From positions 75,584,628-75,648,627 of the forward strand of contig CM070548.1 in NCBI GenBank assembly GCA_036346405.1: a DNA stretch of 64,000 nt, in the 5' to 3' direction. The position numbers were made by a program, and so were the translations under genes. The stretch is from Phyllostachys edulis (Eukaryota; Streptophyta; Magnoliopsida; Poales; Poaceae). Below the pieces are notes generated by a model. It did not search any database, was not told where the DNA came from, and worked only from the letters and a program-made list of their open reading frames with translations. Within the stretch, counting starts at the first letter, position 1, and every line of letters begins with the position of its first letter. This document shows positions 1 through 11,100 of this stretch, one piece after another.

Positions 1-570
1 TCCTCCTGATTACGAGTCCAAGCCTCACGAAGTTGTTTTATTTTGACTGCTTGCTCTGAAAAGAGTAAGACTAGTTAGACAAAATAACTCTTAAAGAACT
101 GAAAAACCAAACTGGCCGCAGGTAAAAGTTGCTTACCTGCTAGTCGAGAGTCCAGCTTCTTGACTTTGTCATCATGGGAAGAAGTGCTCTTTGCATATCG
201 CTCTTTCCACAACTTGATCTCCTGATCTTTTTCTTTAACGATACGGGAAATCTCAGGAACAATCAAGGTCCTTTCTCCATTCTTGATTTCGAGATTCCCT
301 ATTTCGACCTCTTTTTATGAAAAGGAATAAGAGTTAGAAAAAGAAAAGCGGTCTTAAGTTCAGAACTTACCGTTTATTCATCCCAGCAACTTTTGAATTG
401 CAGAGTTTGCCTCCTGAAGCTTCTTTAGAAGGGCCTCCTTCTCTTTCTTTAGCTTTTTCGTTTCGACTTTCTCGTAGTCAAGCGAATCAGCTAAGGTCTT
501 TTCGTCGCTCTTGAACCTACAGAGGTGAAGAGCAGACATGAGCATAGAATAAATGGTCATTTTCTACGAC

Positions 571-782
571 CATTCTCTAGTCGTAAGTCCTTCTATGACC
601 AATACCTAATCGTAAGTTTTTCTACAACATTTCCCTAGTCGTAAGTGTTTCTACAACAATCCTCTGGTCGTAAGTCCTTCTACAGCCAGTACCTAGTCAT
701 AAGCTATTCTACGACAATCCTCTGGTCGTCAGTCCTTCTACGACCAGTACCTAGTCATAAGTTTTTCTACGATAATCCCCAT
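571..782. repeat. 29-bp hairpin tandem repeat, array 1 (about 7 units)
   Basis: The motif GTCGTAAG or a close variant starts at 580, 609, 638, 667, 696, 725 and 754, exactly 29 bp apart each time. The consensus GGTCGTAAGTTCTTCTACGA followed by CC is a 7-bp stem with an 8-nt loop, then a short spacer. The array lies in what looks like an intron of the antisense gene. The same unit recurs in the LTR at 4021 and in the LTR at 54584. Confidence 0.85.
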
Positions 783-2264
783 AAACACTGTGCAAGTGGT
801 CAAAACATAAATGATTATGAGTAGGAGTAACTTACTATCTCTCAGCCTACTCGCAGAGTACCACTTTCTCCTGTCGTAGCTGAACAAGTTGTCGGTTGTA
901 TTCAGCAACAATGACAATTTGTTCCAAATATTTCTGCAAAAAGAAAGATAGTGAGAAGCGACAAAAGACACATATGTAAATGTTGGGTGGTAGGTAGTTA
1001 CGTTAATGCTTGTTTGAGCAAACGAAGAGAATACTCTTGTAGGGTTCTTCAGTTCATCAATCTCTTGAACTCGGCTCTACCACACCATTTCGAGACGCTC
1101 GTCATCGAAAACATTCCCCCTATTAGGAATGTCCTTGGGATGGGAACTCGATTACGAGACCTGAAAGCAGAAGACCCCACAGCGGAAGCTGAGCCGAAGA
1201 ACTCAGAAAAGAAGCTGATATATTCTTCTTCTTCTTATTCGGCGATGGCTGCTTCTCCTTGGGGATGGAGGGGGGACGTCTACGGCGACTTCCTTCCCAG
1301 CGCGGTGGTCGGACGATCCGCCACCTTGGCCAGATGCCTCTACCGCATCATGCACCGTTTTTGCCTCTTCCTCTATGACCACTTCTGAGGTTGCAGTCGC
1401 TTCGACAGCAATGACTTCTTCTACCATATGGACAGTGGACGACCCTTCAACCACCGCCACTGTCATTCCTTCGGCTGTCGGAGAAATAGCAGTGGGTTCC
1501 TCGACAGGAACGTCCTTCATGGCTGGAGGAGTCGGGCTAAGATTACAAAAAGAAAAACACATCAAATGGTAGAAAGCAAAAGGTAAATGTTGTTCTTACA
1601 CTTTTGTCTTTTTACATACCTTCGCTTCCTAGATTTGATCTTGAATTCGGAAGAAACCTTCTGTAAAGAAGATTTCTTCGACTTCTTCTCTTCAATCATG
1701 TCTAGTCGAAATTCGAGTTGAGGAATAGGGTTAGCCATGACCACGTCTAGTCATGGGCCTTGAGCGAGAATTGCCGCTCCTTGGGCCTCCTGACTCTCCG
1801 AATGTCCGAGACCTATCTCGACCATCCCAAGAGCAACACTTCCCTTCACCATAGGCCCTGCCGGTGCAGCACTTTCCTTCACAAAAGACATAAAACTCTT
1901 TCAGTTCTCCTTTTCTAGTTGCTTGACAAAGCCACGGGAGGTAGAAACTGCAAAAGTCTTATTGTCATAGTAGAAGGGTACCTTGATCTGCGGAGTTTTG
2001 TGTTTGAGAACTTCGGTCACTTCAACTGCCCTGGCTTTCTTTGCAGCAGCCATATCTGCAGCGAATTTCTCAAAAGGTTTGATCGAAGCAGCCGAACTCG
2101 AGCTTGCCCCTTTTTGGTCGACAGCCTTGACAAGTCGACGTTTTTTGGCCCAAGGAGCCTTAACTTGCTCTGCCTCCGTGCCAACGACCTTCAATTTGAC
2201 TTCTTCGTCGTCTTGACGGTCTTCCACGCCTACTTTCTACAAGAATCAGAAAAAGAAATATTAC

Positions 2265-2348
2265 TAGTTTGTCGTAAGTTCTTCTACAACCAGTACCTAG
2301 TCGTAAGTTTTTCTACGACAATCCTGTGGTCATAAGAATTTCTACGGC
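2265..2348. repeat. 29-bp hairpin tandem repeat, array 2 (3 units)
   Basis: Units start at 2271, 2300 and 2329, a period of exactly 29 bp, with the same hairpin unit as array 1. The array lies between two coding pieces of the antisense gene, again in a probable intron. Confidence 0.8.
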
Positions 2349-3616
2349 TACGAGGTCCTAAAGATGAAATCAATCTTTGATTACCTTCAGATGTTCCATC
2401 TTATCCTCCACGGACAAGACCGCTAGAATTGGAGGAGCCACCACGTTGGGTGGCGAGGATTTCTCACAAACGAGTTTGACTCGAGCATCAATTTCCGCTT
2501 GTAAGAGATCTGTAGGAGTAAATAAACTTTCAATAGCCAAGCTCGAAATCAACAGACAGAAAGCTAAGTTGAATATTTACTTACCCTTCTAATAATCTCT
2601 GGTCGGGTCTTTTGGCCCTGAGTACCTCCACATGGGATGCGCTCTTTTCTTCAGAGGGCTAATACGGCGCGTGATGAAATCATTTACCACATGTCATCTG
2701 GTGAGCCCCTCTTCCTTCAAGTTTTTGATGGCTTGAATGTAAGGGGCGATCTGGCCAAGATCCTTGGAAGTCGAATCCCAGGAAGAAATCTTTTCGGTAG
2801 CTTTCCTAGTGAAAGAGAGGTTGTCTTCACTAATCGTCTCCCAGTAGAACCACCTCTTCTTCCATCCCGGCCATGACAACCAGGTGAACATCTGAATGTA
2901 CTCCTTTGACTTCCCATCGTCGAGCTTCAGACCACAGCTACCAACAATTCCCGCTATTCTTGTCATCCCGTATAAATACTAGAATAGCTCCAAGTCGGCC
3001 AGAATCCCCAGGTAGGCTTCACACAAATATACGAACACACCTAACATTATGATAGAATTGGAAACGAGGTTTACCAATTTCACCCCAAAGTGTTCGGGCA
3101 CGAGTGTGAGGAAAGGGTGAGCAGGCAATCGAAGGCCACACTTACAGTACGCCTGGAAGACGGGAATCTACCCAATCTTCCCCGACGGCCAATGTTGCCC
3201 AGCCGCCTCAATCCACTACACAAACTCTTTATTCGGGATCTTCTCGGTGTTGACCAAAGCCTTCATCTTGGTCGCATCCATCTCCAATTCTGCCCACTGG
3301 GAAGCAGTTCCAGCCATCTTTCTCAAGAAAGGGAGATTTGGATTTGAGAAGGTCTCTAGAGGGTGTACGACTTGGTTGGTGGCAGAGAATGCAAGAGCTT
3401 GATGAACAGATTGAGTGATTAGGAAAAAGTAAGAACTGTAGAATCATACCCACGGTAAGTTTTTATAACCGCACACTTTAGTTAAAGACGTGTCAATCTA
3501 ATAGTTACCACCTCTTCGGGAACCGCTCCAACAGACAGGTCTATGATAGTCCATTGAGATTCTTTAATTTGTCTGTTTGAGAAAAAACGAGTCTGTCTTT
3601 ACACCTCAAGTGAAAT

Positions 3617-3872
3617 TACCTTCTTGACCAAGTCTATTTCTGGTCAAATGAAATACTAGTCGGAAAGGTTTTACTTCCAATTAACCATACTACGATCACT
3701 TTGTAGTCGTAAGATTTTCTACGACCACCTTGTAGTCATAAGATTTCCTACAACCTTCTTAACCAAGTCTATTTCCGGTCAAATGAAATACCGGTCGAAA
3801 AGTCTTTCCTTCGACTGCCATTCTACGACCACCTTCTGGTCATAAGACTATCTACGACTCATTTTCTAAGTA
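3617..3872. repeat. duplicated block carrying 29-bp hairpin units, array 3
   Basis: Two diverged copies of a block of about 130 bp start near 3617 and 3750. Each begins with CCTTCTT(G/A)ACCAAGTCTA and carries hairpin units, at 3706 and 3735 (29 bp apart) and again at 3839. The block lies just upstream of the polypurine tract of the Tat-like element, so the hairpin family extends through its 3' untranslated region. Confidence 0.7.
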
Positions 3873-4017
3873 AGTTACTTTCACTTGAAGCTAAGGGGCT
3901 AGATGACGAGAATCTAATAATCCTCATTTAATTATTTATCTGTAATTCTTATTATGGATAATAATACCATCATATGATTCTTGAGTATACCCCTTAAATG
4001 TTCATAAGAGAGAAGTT

Positions 4018-4143
4018 AGAGTCGTAAGTTCTTCTACAACCACCACGTGGTCATAAGTTCTTCTATAACCACCACGCGGTCGTAAGTTCTTCTACGACCA
4101 CCATATGATCGTAAGTCCTTCTACGACCAGGTCAACTACGACC
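4018..4143. repeat. 29-bp hairpin tandem repeat, array 4 (inside the LTR)
   Basis: Units start at 4021, 4050, 4079 and 4108, each exactly 29 bp apart. The stem GGTCGTA/TACGACC is perfect in the unit at 4078-4099. The array lies about 240-360 bp upstream of the LTR TATA box, in the U3 region. Confidence 0.9.
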
Positions 4144-4379
4144 ACCCTATAATTGATTGAGCTTGCAGACAAGTAGGCATAATTGATTAGGGCATTCAAA
4201 CAGTTAGTATATGCTATTATTCTCTGGAGTAATTGCACGATTAAACTCTCTGCCCTGATGATAACCGCCTGGCAACGTGGGGACGTTACTACTCCAGCAA
4301 TAATGTTCAGTAACTACTTCATTATCTGAAGCATTGAGACGCCCTTTAGACAGGAGAAACCGCCACCCACTTCGAGCAC

Positions 4380-4387
4380 TATATAAA
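4380..4387 (+). promoter_or_regulatory. TATA box of the Tat-like LTR
   Basis: TATATAAA follows a GC-rich stretch and precedes a purine-rich run. The equivalent in the copy at 54467 is TATAAAAA at 54951-54958. Position inside the LTR fits the U3/R boundary. Promoter activity is inferred. Confidence 0.55.
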
Positions 4388-4641
4388 GGGCGGAATCAGC
4401 AGACGGCAGGGAAAAAGAGAAAAAAGGGCAATCAGGAGCACAAAACATTAGACTTAAGTCTTTATCTTGATCTGTAACTAGCATGCTTAATATAGCCACA
4501 CAAGAGTAGGGTTGTTATTCTCTCCGGAGAAGGTCTGAACCTGTATAAAAATCCTTGTGTCATTCTCTCTGCGTGATTTGAGTCTTGGAGACCCCCCGAA
4601 TCACATAATCATTACGTAAGATCGATTCTAAAACACCGATA

Positions 4642-7600
4642 GCCCTGAAAACCGTATTTAGAAGCTCTGAACTTTTCTGTCTCTGGCCTCATAGATTAGG
4701 CCATCCAGGTCTTAGAATGATGAGAAATATAATTAACAATTCACAGGGACATAATATTGATGTAAAGAATTTCCCGAATCAAAAGATTTTGTGTACCCCG
4801 TATGTACCATCGGAAAATTAATTACCAGACTTTCTGCTCTAAAAAGTGAAGGATGAAGTCCATGCATTCCTGGAATGTATCCAGGAAGACATTTGTGGTC
4901 CTATGCAGCCCCTGTCAGGGCCATTTAGGTATTTTATGGTGTTCATCGATGCTTCCTCGAAATGGTCGCATGTGTATTTATTGTCTATGAGAATCCATGC
5001 TTTTGCAAAGCTAATCTCACAGATAATTAAATTAAAGATTATTTCCCTGGTCATCATGTGAAGTCCATCAGAATGGACAACACCGAAGAATTTACTTCGA
5101 AGGCATTTGATTACTATTGCATGGCAATGGGAATAAATGTTGAGCATTCCGTACCTGATGTCCACACCTAGAATGGACTAGCAGATGCATTAATTAAAAG
5201 AATTAAAATTATTGCCTGACCGCTTTTGCATAATTGTAATTTACCAACTACATGTTGGGGGACACGCAGTCCTGTACGCAGCAACTCTCATCAATTTTAG
5301 ACCATCGGCATATAACATCTATTCACCTACGCAACTAGCACAAGGGTCAACACCGAAAATTTTTCATCTCCGCATGATTTGGTTGCAAGGTTTATGTACA
5401 TATACCACCACCACAACAAACTATAATGGACCCTCTTCGAAAGTCTGGGATATACATTGGTTATGAGACAACATCCATAATCAGGTATTTGGACCCTATG
5501 ATGGGAGATTTGCATACTGCCAGATTCGCTGATAGTATATTTGATGATGATAGTTTCCCGTCATTAGGAATAGAAAATCAACCACTTAATGAAAAATGTC
5601 AGGAAATAACGTGGCAAGCCACGGGAATCCATGCATATGACCCGTGCACTAGTGAAGCAAATAAGGAAGTCCAGAAGATAATTGATTTGCAAGTATTAGC
5701 GAATCAACTGCCTGACCACTTTAGTGATTTGAAGAGCGTGACTAAGTCGCATGTTCCTGCACGCAATGTACCGAAGAGGGTTGAAATACCAAAGAAAGTT
5801 GAAGGTATCCCTAATTCCGTCCAGAGTCCTCAGAAAATGATGAGAACTACGGCCCCTCGAATCCAAAATAACCGGGGACGCCTGGTGACAAAGGATAAAA
5901 AGGACTTGACACAGCCGATCACCGAAGTTTTCAAGAACTAGAAGAGGAGCCAGTTGAGACCTGGCACCAGTATGGAACCTTCAAAAAAAGACATACCGGA
6001 TTTGAACATTCCCACGAAGGGAGATACCAGCATAGATGTGTGCGCACACATCAGAGCTGGAAAACTAAAGGGACTTGCCCCCGTAATTAGAAGCAGCAGT
6101 GAACAAGTAGAAGCATTAAAAGAATCACCCCATGAAGAAATAGCTATAAACTTTGTGATCACGGATGAATCTGTGAATAGGACAATAGCCAATGTCGGTA
6201 TTTACTTTGCAAAGAAAATTGCCACAATCATCGATCTCGATCTAGAGCCCGCATCACTTGTTGAATATAAGAAAAGATCAGATTGGGAAGACTGGAAGAA
6301 GGCAATAGAAACTAAATTATTATCTCTGAATAAAAGGGAGATGTTTGGGCCTGTAAGCCGTATGCCTCCCTATGTGCACCCCGTAGGATATAAGTGGGTA
6401 TTTGTTCGAAAGAGAAATAAAAATAATGTACTTGTAAGAAATAAAGCAAGGCTCAATGCACAAGATTTCACTCAACGTCCAGAAGATGATTATGAACAAA
6501 CCTCTTCCCCGATCATGGGCAAAACTACTTTTAGATATGTAATCTCAACGATAGTAAACTTGAATTTAGAAATGAAATTGATGGATGTGGTAACTGCATA
6601 CCTTAATGGAAACTTGGATTCAGACATATATATGAAGGTACCTGAAGGTATCCCTGTCCCGAACCAAGACAGAACAAATAGAAATATGTACAGTGTGCAA
6701 CTCAGAAAGTCACTGTACGGACTTAAGCAATCAGGCAGGATGTCGTATAATCGCTTGAGCGACTTTCTATGTAAGAAAGGCTACACGAACAATGAGGATT
6801 ATCTTGTGCATTTATAGGATGATCCTAGGATGGATTTTATATAATCTCAATGTATGTAGATGATCTAAATATCATCGGAACCCTGAAAGATATTAAGGAA
6901 ACAAGCTCTTACCTGGTGTCGGAGTTCGAAATAAAAGATTTGGGTAAAACCAAATATTGCCTAGGCTTGCAGCTTGAGCATGCCCCTGAAGGGATATTAG
7001 TGTATCAGTCAACCTACACTCAAAAGGTGTTAAAAATGTTCAGCTTTGAAAAGGCATACCCTTCAAAAGTGTCGATGGTCGAAAGATCCTTGCAGCAAGA
7101 CAATGATCCGTATAGACCTAGAGAAGAGGGGGAGGAAGTTCTGGGACCGAAATTCCTGTACTTAAGTGCAGTAGGAACACTCATGTATTTAGCAAACTGT
7201 ACTAGACCGAACATTGCATTTATCGTAAACCTATTAGCAAGGTATAGTGCAGAACCTACCAAAAGGCATTGGTAGTGAATAAATGACATCTTCTGATACC
7301 TCCAAGGAAGCAAAGATCTTAGCCTATTCTACAGAAAGAACCAAGACCTAACTATGACTGGCTATGCAGATATCGGGTACTTGTCGGACCCGCATACAGC
7401 CAAATCGTAAACCGGCTATGTATTCCTATGTGGTGGAACTGCAATTTCATGAAAATCGTCTAAGCAAAGTCTTGTATCAACTTCGACGAACCACTCAGAA
7501 ATCATAGCACTGTATGAGGCCTCACGAGAATGTTCTTGGCTTCGACAGATGATTCACCACATCCAGCAGTCGTGTGGATTGAATACCGCGCAAAACCCCA

Positions 7601-7890
7601 CTATTATCTATGAAGATAATGCAGCTTGTGTTGCACAAGTGTAGATGGGTTATATGAAGAGTCAACTCACAAAGCATATCAACCCCAAGTTCTTCTATGC
7701 ACATGAATTGCAAAAGATGGATGAAATCAAATTACCGCATACTAAGCCATGTGAAAATCTTGCAGATTTATTCACTAAGTCACTTCCAACGTCTAGCTTT
7801 GAAAGATGCGTACGTGAAATTGGAATGATGAGACTTAGAGAAGTGCATAATTCAGGAGGGAATCTTTATGAACTCATTATTAAAACTTGA
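4642..7890 (+). pseudogene. Copia A pol polyprotein, interrupted
   Basis: In order: pre-integrase region (4642-4850, with LGHPGLRMMRN), integrase core remains (about 4850-5560), a linker (5426-5941), reverse transcriptase (about 6240-7000, with YVDDLNIIG encoded near 6853) and RNase H (about 7280-7890), ending with DLFTKSLP near the C terminus, typical of Copia RNase H. Frames break near 4840, 5465, 5941, 6817, 6845 and 7275 through stops or shifts, so no full polyprotein can be made. The reverse-transcriptase YVDD signature is intact. Confidence 0.85.
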
Positions 7891-8125
7891 TCACAAAGAT
7901 CGAGTACCCAAAGAATTAATCCTGGAGATTAAATGAAATTGGGTAGATTGTACTCTTTTTACCTTGACGAGTTGTCTTGAAGTTTCTCGGCTAAGGTTTT
8001 TAATGAGGCAATTCGTGCAATGCAACAAAACGTGTATCATGTACTCTTTCTCTAAAATTTTTCCACTGGGTTTTTATGGAGTTTTGATGAGACATGAACA
8101 TGTCGGATGAGTGCCCAAGGAGGAG
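7891..8125 (+). other. 3' untranslated region and polypurine tract of Copia A
   Basis: Non-coding sequence after the RNase H stop. It ends in CCAAGGAGGAG (about 8115-8125), a purine-rich tract directly against the LTR, as expected for the plus-strand primer. Confidence 0.6.
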
Positions 8126-8376
8126 TGTTAAGAAACCCTGGCCCAGACCTTGCAGGCCTAGCCCATGATGGGCTCGTCATCCACCTCTAGACTATATATA
8201 GGAGGGGACCCCTAATCATTGTATATGCTTTTGAGAAGAGGAATAAAGAGAAGAAAGAAGTTTGCCCATCTCTTTGTGTTCAATCTACTATTTGTTCTTG
8301 CATTGTTCTGTGTGAATCGACTTATGTCTACGAGATGATCGCTCAGACTGGACTCGCCAACGACGGTTTCTCAACA
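8126..8376 (+). repeat. 3' LTR of Copia A
   Basis: A 251-bp LTR with 12-bp terminal inverted repeats (TGTTAAGAAACC / GGTTTCTCAACA) and a TATA box, CTATATATAGG, at about 8192-8200. It parallels the Copia C LTR at 37340-37571. The 5 bp after it is AGGAT; the matching left flank lies outside the window. Confidence 0.85.
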
Positions 8377-8561
8377 AGGATCACTGTATAAATACATATA
8401 GCGATAAGTCATTTGACCCTGAACTCTTTGGTTTGTCTAAAAATTAACCCTTAACTACGAAATTGATTAACCAATCTACCTCAACTGTCGAAACTGGACA
8501 ACTTACCCTCTTAGGTGCGTTTGGTTGGCGGAATTCTCCTAGGATTACCATGAATCCTTTA
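8377..8561. other. intergenic DNA and possible start of an older DNA element
   Basis: A stretch reading TCATTTGACCCTGAACTCTT at about 8409 resembles the termini of some Mutator-like elements, but I see no partner repeat. GGTGCGTTTGGT at about 8513 may pair with ACCAAATGCACC at about 9715-9726 as the ends of an older 1.2-kb AT-rich element. The flanks (TTA and TTG) agree only in part. Confidence 0.25.
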
Positions 8562-8941
8562 GGGTGTGTTTGGTTGCCTGTATGTTCCCAGTCTAGCCCG
8601 TATATGTCATTCAGGCTGAACCTAACTAGGCTGAGTGGATGCAATGATGAGTTGTTTGGTTGTTTGTTTCTGTTGGGCCAGGTTGTGCTGAGATGTTGTT
8701 TAGTTGCTTGTATCTGGCGCGGGAGAAGGTGAACGGACTCACGAGCGCTGGCCAGCCTGCATGTGCTCAGCTTGGTTGAGGAGGGAAGCTCGAATCGAGC
8801 GTTTCCCTAGGGCCTGGCCTGAGCCGAGAGGGAATCTTGCATCCACTCAGCTAGGCCCACCCACCCAACCAAGCAACCAAACACCCAAAAACTTACATCT
8901 ACTCATGCGAGCCAACCTCATGCAGGTAACCAAACACACCC
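8562..8941. mobile_element. Tourist-like MITE, 380 bp
   Basis: Terminal inverted repeats GGGTGTGTTTGGTTGCCTG and its near-perfect complement CAGGTAACCAAACACACCC are flanked by TTA on both sides (8559-8561 and 8942-8944). TTA/TAA target duplications are the PIF/Harbinger (Tourist) hallmark. No coding capacity. Confidence 0.85.
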
Positions 8942-8944
8942 TTA

Positions 8945-9816
8945 GTAATCCTATGAGGTTACCTTGTTTGGTAAAACATCCAGTAATCTGAACTAAGAAT
9001 CTAAGATTACATTTGGAAATAGATTATCGTCAATTGCATGAATCTGTTTCCCGTAGAAAAGGGCGTCTATCTTAGATTATCAAGGGAAAGAAATATTTGT
9101 TATTGCGTTTTTTACCATATGCTTTTGATTAATCAAAGTGAAATTTTAAACTTTCAAAATTCAAAATCCAATGTATGGAATTTATTTATTTTTCAAAATA
9201 TGAATTTCGAAACCAAAATATCAAAATTTGATCCCTAAATTTTGGAATCTTAATTTCAGACAATTTAATTTGAAAATTCAAAATTTCAAGGTTGGATTTT
9301 GAAAATCATTTTTTGAAAATTTTGAAATCTGGATTTCAAATATTCAAATTTTGAGAATTTAAATCTTAGAATTTAAACTCCAGAACTCAAAATTTAAAAT
9401 TTCAAAATACAATTTTTGAACTTTTGAATAATAAAAAAATGAATTTGGAATGTTGGAATTTTCAATTGAGATTTTAAATTGTAAATAATTTTTTTTTATA
9501 TGTTAACCTTCATGGTTTGAAATTTCAAATCCTGTAATTTAACTTTGTGGACTTGGTGGTTCGAGTTATGAAATATTTGAATTATGATAAAGACTAATAT
9601 GTAGTTTCGTTCAAATCAACCAAACATTAAAATCTTATATTACCGATAATGTGTTTACGAGTAACTAGATTGAGAAAAATATTAGATTACAGGAGAATAT
9701 GAGATTATACGTACCAAATGCACCCCTTGAGTCATTCCAATCCGGCTGTGCGCTAACTTAGCATCCACGTGTATCTGAGCTGGGACTATAATGTCATCGG
9801 ATCACATGTAATACTC
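8945..9816. other. AT-rich intergenic stretch, no gene seen
   Basis: From about 9110 to 9640 the sequence is dominated by degenerate copies of AAATTTTGAAATTTCAAA-like words in both directions, the filler typical of decayed MITEs. It may be the body of the older element suggested at 8513-9726. No reading frame of interest. Confidence 0.4.
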
Positions 9817-9819
9817 TAA

Positions 9820-10188
9820 GGCTGCTCCCAATGGACAGTATTTTAGTGCAGTTTCTTTAGTGCACGAGAGTGTTAGGATACTATATTCCCAATGCATGGT
9901 ATCTTATGGTGTAGTATCTTAGGTTGTTTCATTTAATTACATGCATGATCTTTACTAGTATTTGAGCATTGTGGTCTATTTGTGACATGTACTAAAGCAA
10001 TGCATGCATGATCTTCCTAATGCACGGGATCGATCACAATAAATTTTATACGTTGGATTTTGAGACCGAACCGGTATCCAGATTAGATACTAGAGTACCG
10101 TCTCTCTTCATTAACTATGATGTCACATCGTTATTTTGCCTACATGACATATTTAAGATACTAGCCAACATGGAGCACTGGAGCAGCC
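9820..10188. mobile_element. Tourist-like MITE, 369 bp
   Basis: Ends GGCTGCTCCCAATG and CACTGGAGCAGCC are inverted repeats with few mismatches, flanked by TAA on both sides (9817-9819 and 10189-10191). Inside, subrepeats such as GTATCTTA/TAAGATACT are typical of this MITE class. No coding capacity. Confidence 0.8.
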
Positions 10189-10191
10189 TAA

Positions 10192-11100
10192 TGCCTTCCT
10201 CCTCCCCTTGGTCCTCTTCCTGCGCACAGACGATGAAAGACGCGGCGCTCAGGCGTGAGAGAGCACTCTCCTATGCCTTCTCCAATCAAGTAAGAGACTA
10301 GTAGTGTTTGGTGATTAATCCGTTTTGCACAGCGTTCGAGTTTTGCTAGTGATGGGCACGATCTTATTGTTCGTTGCTATGTGTTCTTAAAGTTTTGGAG
10401 GAACCCTTGGTCGAGGAGAAGATGGCGTCGCACGCGTCCTTCGACACCAAAAGCAGCAGCGTCCGAAGCGGCGGCAGCGCCTGGGCAAATCAAATGTAAC
10501 CCAAGCAAATGAGGAGGCCGAGGCTATGGCGGCGGCCGTCGTGCGCCCTGGCCGCGGACGAGCTCCCGACCTTCGTTTACGCAGTCTCCGAAGCGCGCCC
10601 CACACCTACAAGACCCCACTCTGCCACCACGCGCTCCGCCTCCCAACCGCGCGACACCGGCCTGACCCTTGTCCCGCGTATCCTCGCGGCCGCGCTCCGC
10701 GGTAGCCAGGAACATACTCCTTCGTGTGCACCACGCTCGTCGACACTGCCGACACGGCGGCGGCTGCGTCCGCCTCCATGTCGGCCGCGCTCTGCCCCCT
10801 CATGGACGCGCTTCTCCACGAGCAGGACTAGTGCGCGCGACTTCCCCTTCGTCGATGTCTCCGAAGAACGCGTCGGAGTCGGCGGGAAAGCGGCGCTGGC
10901 ATCAAGTAGTAGGATTAGTGACAGGAGTAGGATCAGTGACAGGAGTAGGATCCTGGGGATTAGATCTGAGGGGGAGAGTGGAGAGGAGGAAGGGGGAGAA
11001 GATGGATGGAGGAGAGCTAGGGCAGTTTTGTAATTTATTTGTTGATTTACTGGAGGTTCACAGGCTGCCAGTAGTGTCCAAATGTGCGACCGGCGTGACA
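10192..11100. other. GC-rich stretch with short overlapping frames, no gene identified
   Basis: From about 10390 to 10880 GC content is high and frames are open on both strands, as in many grass exons, but no frame shows a recognisable domain or a complete start-to-stop plan. One frame opens at ATG 10422 and stops after 25 codons. It may be a decayed or captured exon; I do not name it. A short direct repeat, AGGATTAGTGACAGGAGT, lies near 10911-10948. Confidence 0.3.

Larger units (their letters stand above)
75..3453 (-). pseudogene. antisense extra gene (aORF) of the Tat-like element, fragmented
   Basis: Minus-strand reading frames follow each other from 3453 down to 75 (about 3453-3229, 2966-2694, 2552-2370, 2227-1901, 1744-1562, 1565-1203, 971-738, 560-378, 266-75), separated by non-coding stretches. 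The piece at 2966-2694, with WLSWPGWKKRWFYWE, resembles plant 'putative gypsy type transposon' (Transposase_28) proteins as I remember them. The last pieces (560-378 and 266-75) are rich in Lys and Glu and look like coiled coils. Several pieces are bordered on the minus strand by splice-like sites: a GTAAGT donor near 372, an acceptor ending TGTAG near 518, an acceptor near 2238 and a donor near 2580. This suggests a spliced antisense gene. A stop lies just before the donor near 378, so this copy is probably dead. Its function is unknown. Confidence 0.5.
1..4641 (+). mobile_element. 3' part of a Tat-lineage-like Ty3/Gypsy LTR retrotransposon
   Basis: The right boundary is an LTR (3904-4641) closely matching the LTR of the element at 54467-59111, which carries Gypsy gag-pol on the plus strand, so this copy is also in plus orientation. 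Left of the LTR lie a purine-rich tract (about 3888-3903) and about 3.4 kb of degraded coding sequence on the opposite strand. An antisense gene between pol and the 3' LTR is a known feature of Tat-lineage elements in grasses. The gag-pol part and 5' LTR would lie left of the window. The element abuts Copia A at 4641/4642, so it probably inserted into that element; the target duplication cannot be tested because the left end is missing. Confidence 0.7.
3904..4641 (+). repeat. 3' LTR of the Tat-like element
   Basis: A 738-bp LTR starting TGACGAGAATC and ending CACCGATA; the copy ending at 59111 ends ATCGACA, so the canonical end is TG...CA with one change here. It holds a TATA box (4380-4387), four 29-bp hairpin units (4021-4140) and an ending shared with the copies at 54467 and 58988-59111. 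The next base, 4642, is Copia A coding sequence. Confidence 0.8.
4642..8376 (+). mobile_element. Copia A: 3' part of a Ty1/Copia retrotransposon, degenerate
   Basis: It contains the pre-integrase, integrase, reverse transcriptase and RNase H regions in Copia order, then a polypurine tract (8114-8125) and a 251-bp 3' LTR (8126-8376). Its 5' part, with gag, protease and 5' LTR, is cut off by the Tat-like element on its left. It belongs to the same family as Copia C (37340-51640): the pol sequences run parallel, and the LTRs share TGTTAAGAAACC at the start and GGTTT.TCAACA at the end. Confidence 0.85.

Noticed and set aside
571..782. CRISPR-like array of 29-bp units
   Set aside because: The period matches the length of some CRISPR repeats, but units follow each other without unique spacers, the DNA is plant nuclear, and copies lie in LTRs. 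It is a tandem hairpin repeat.
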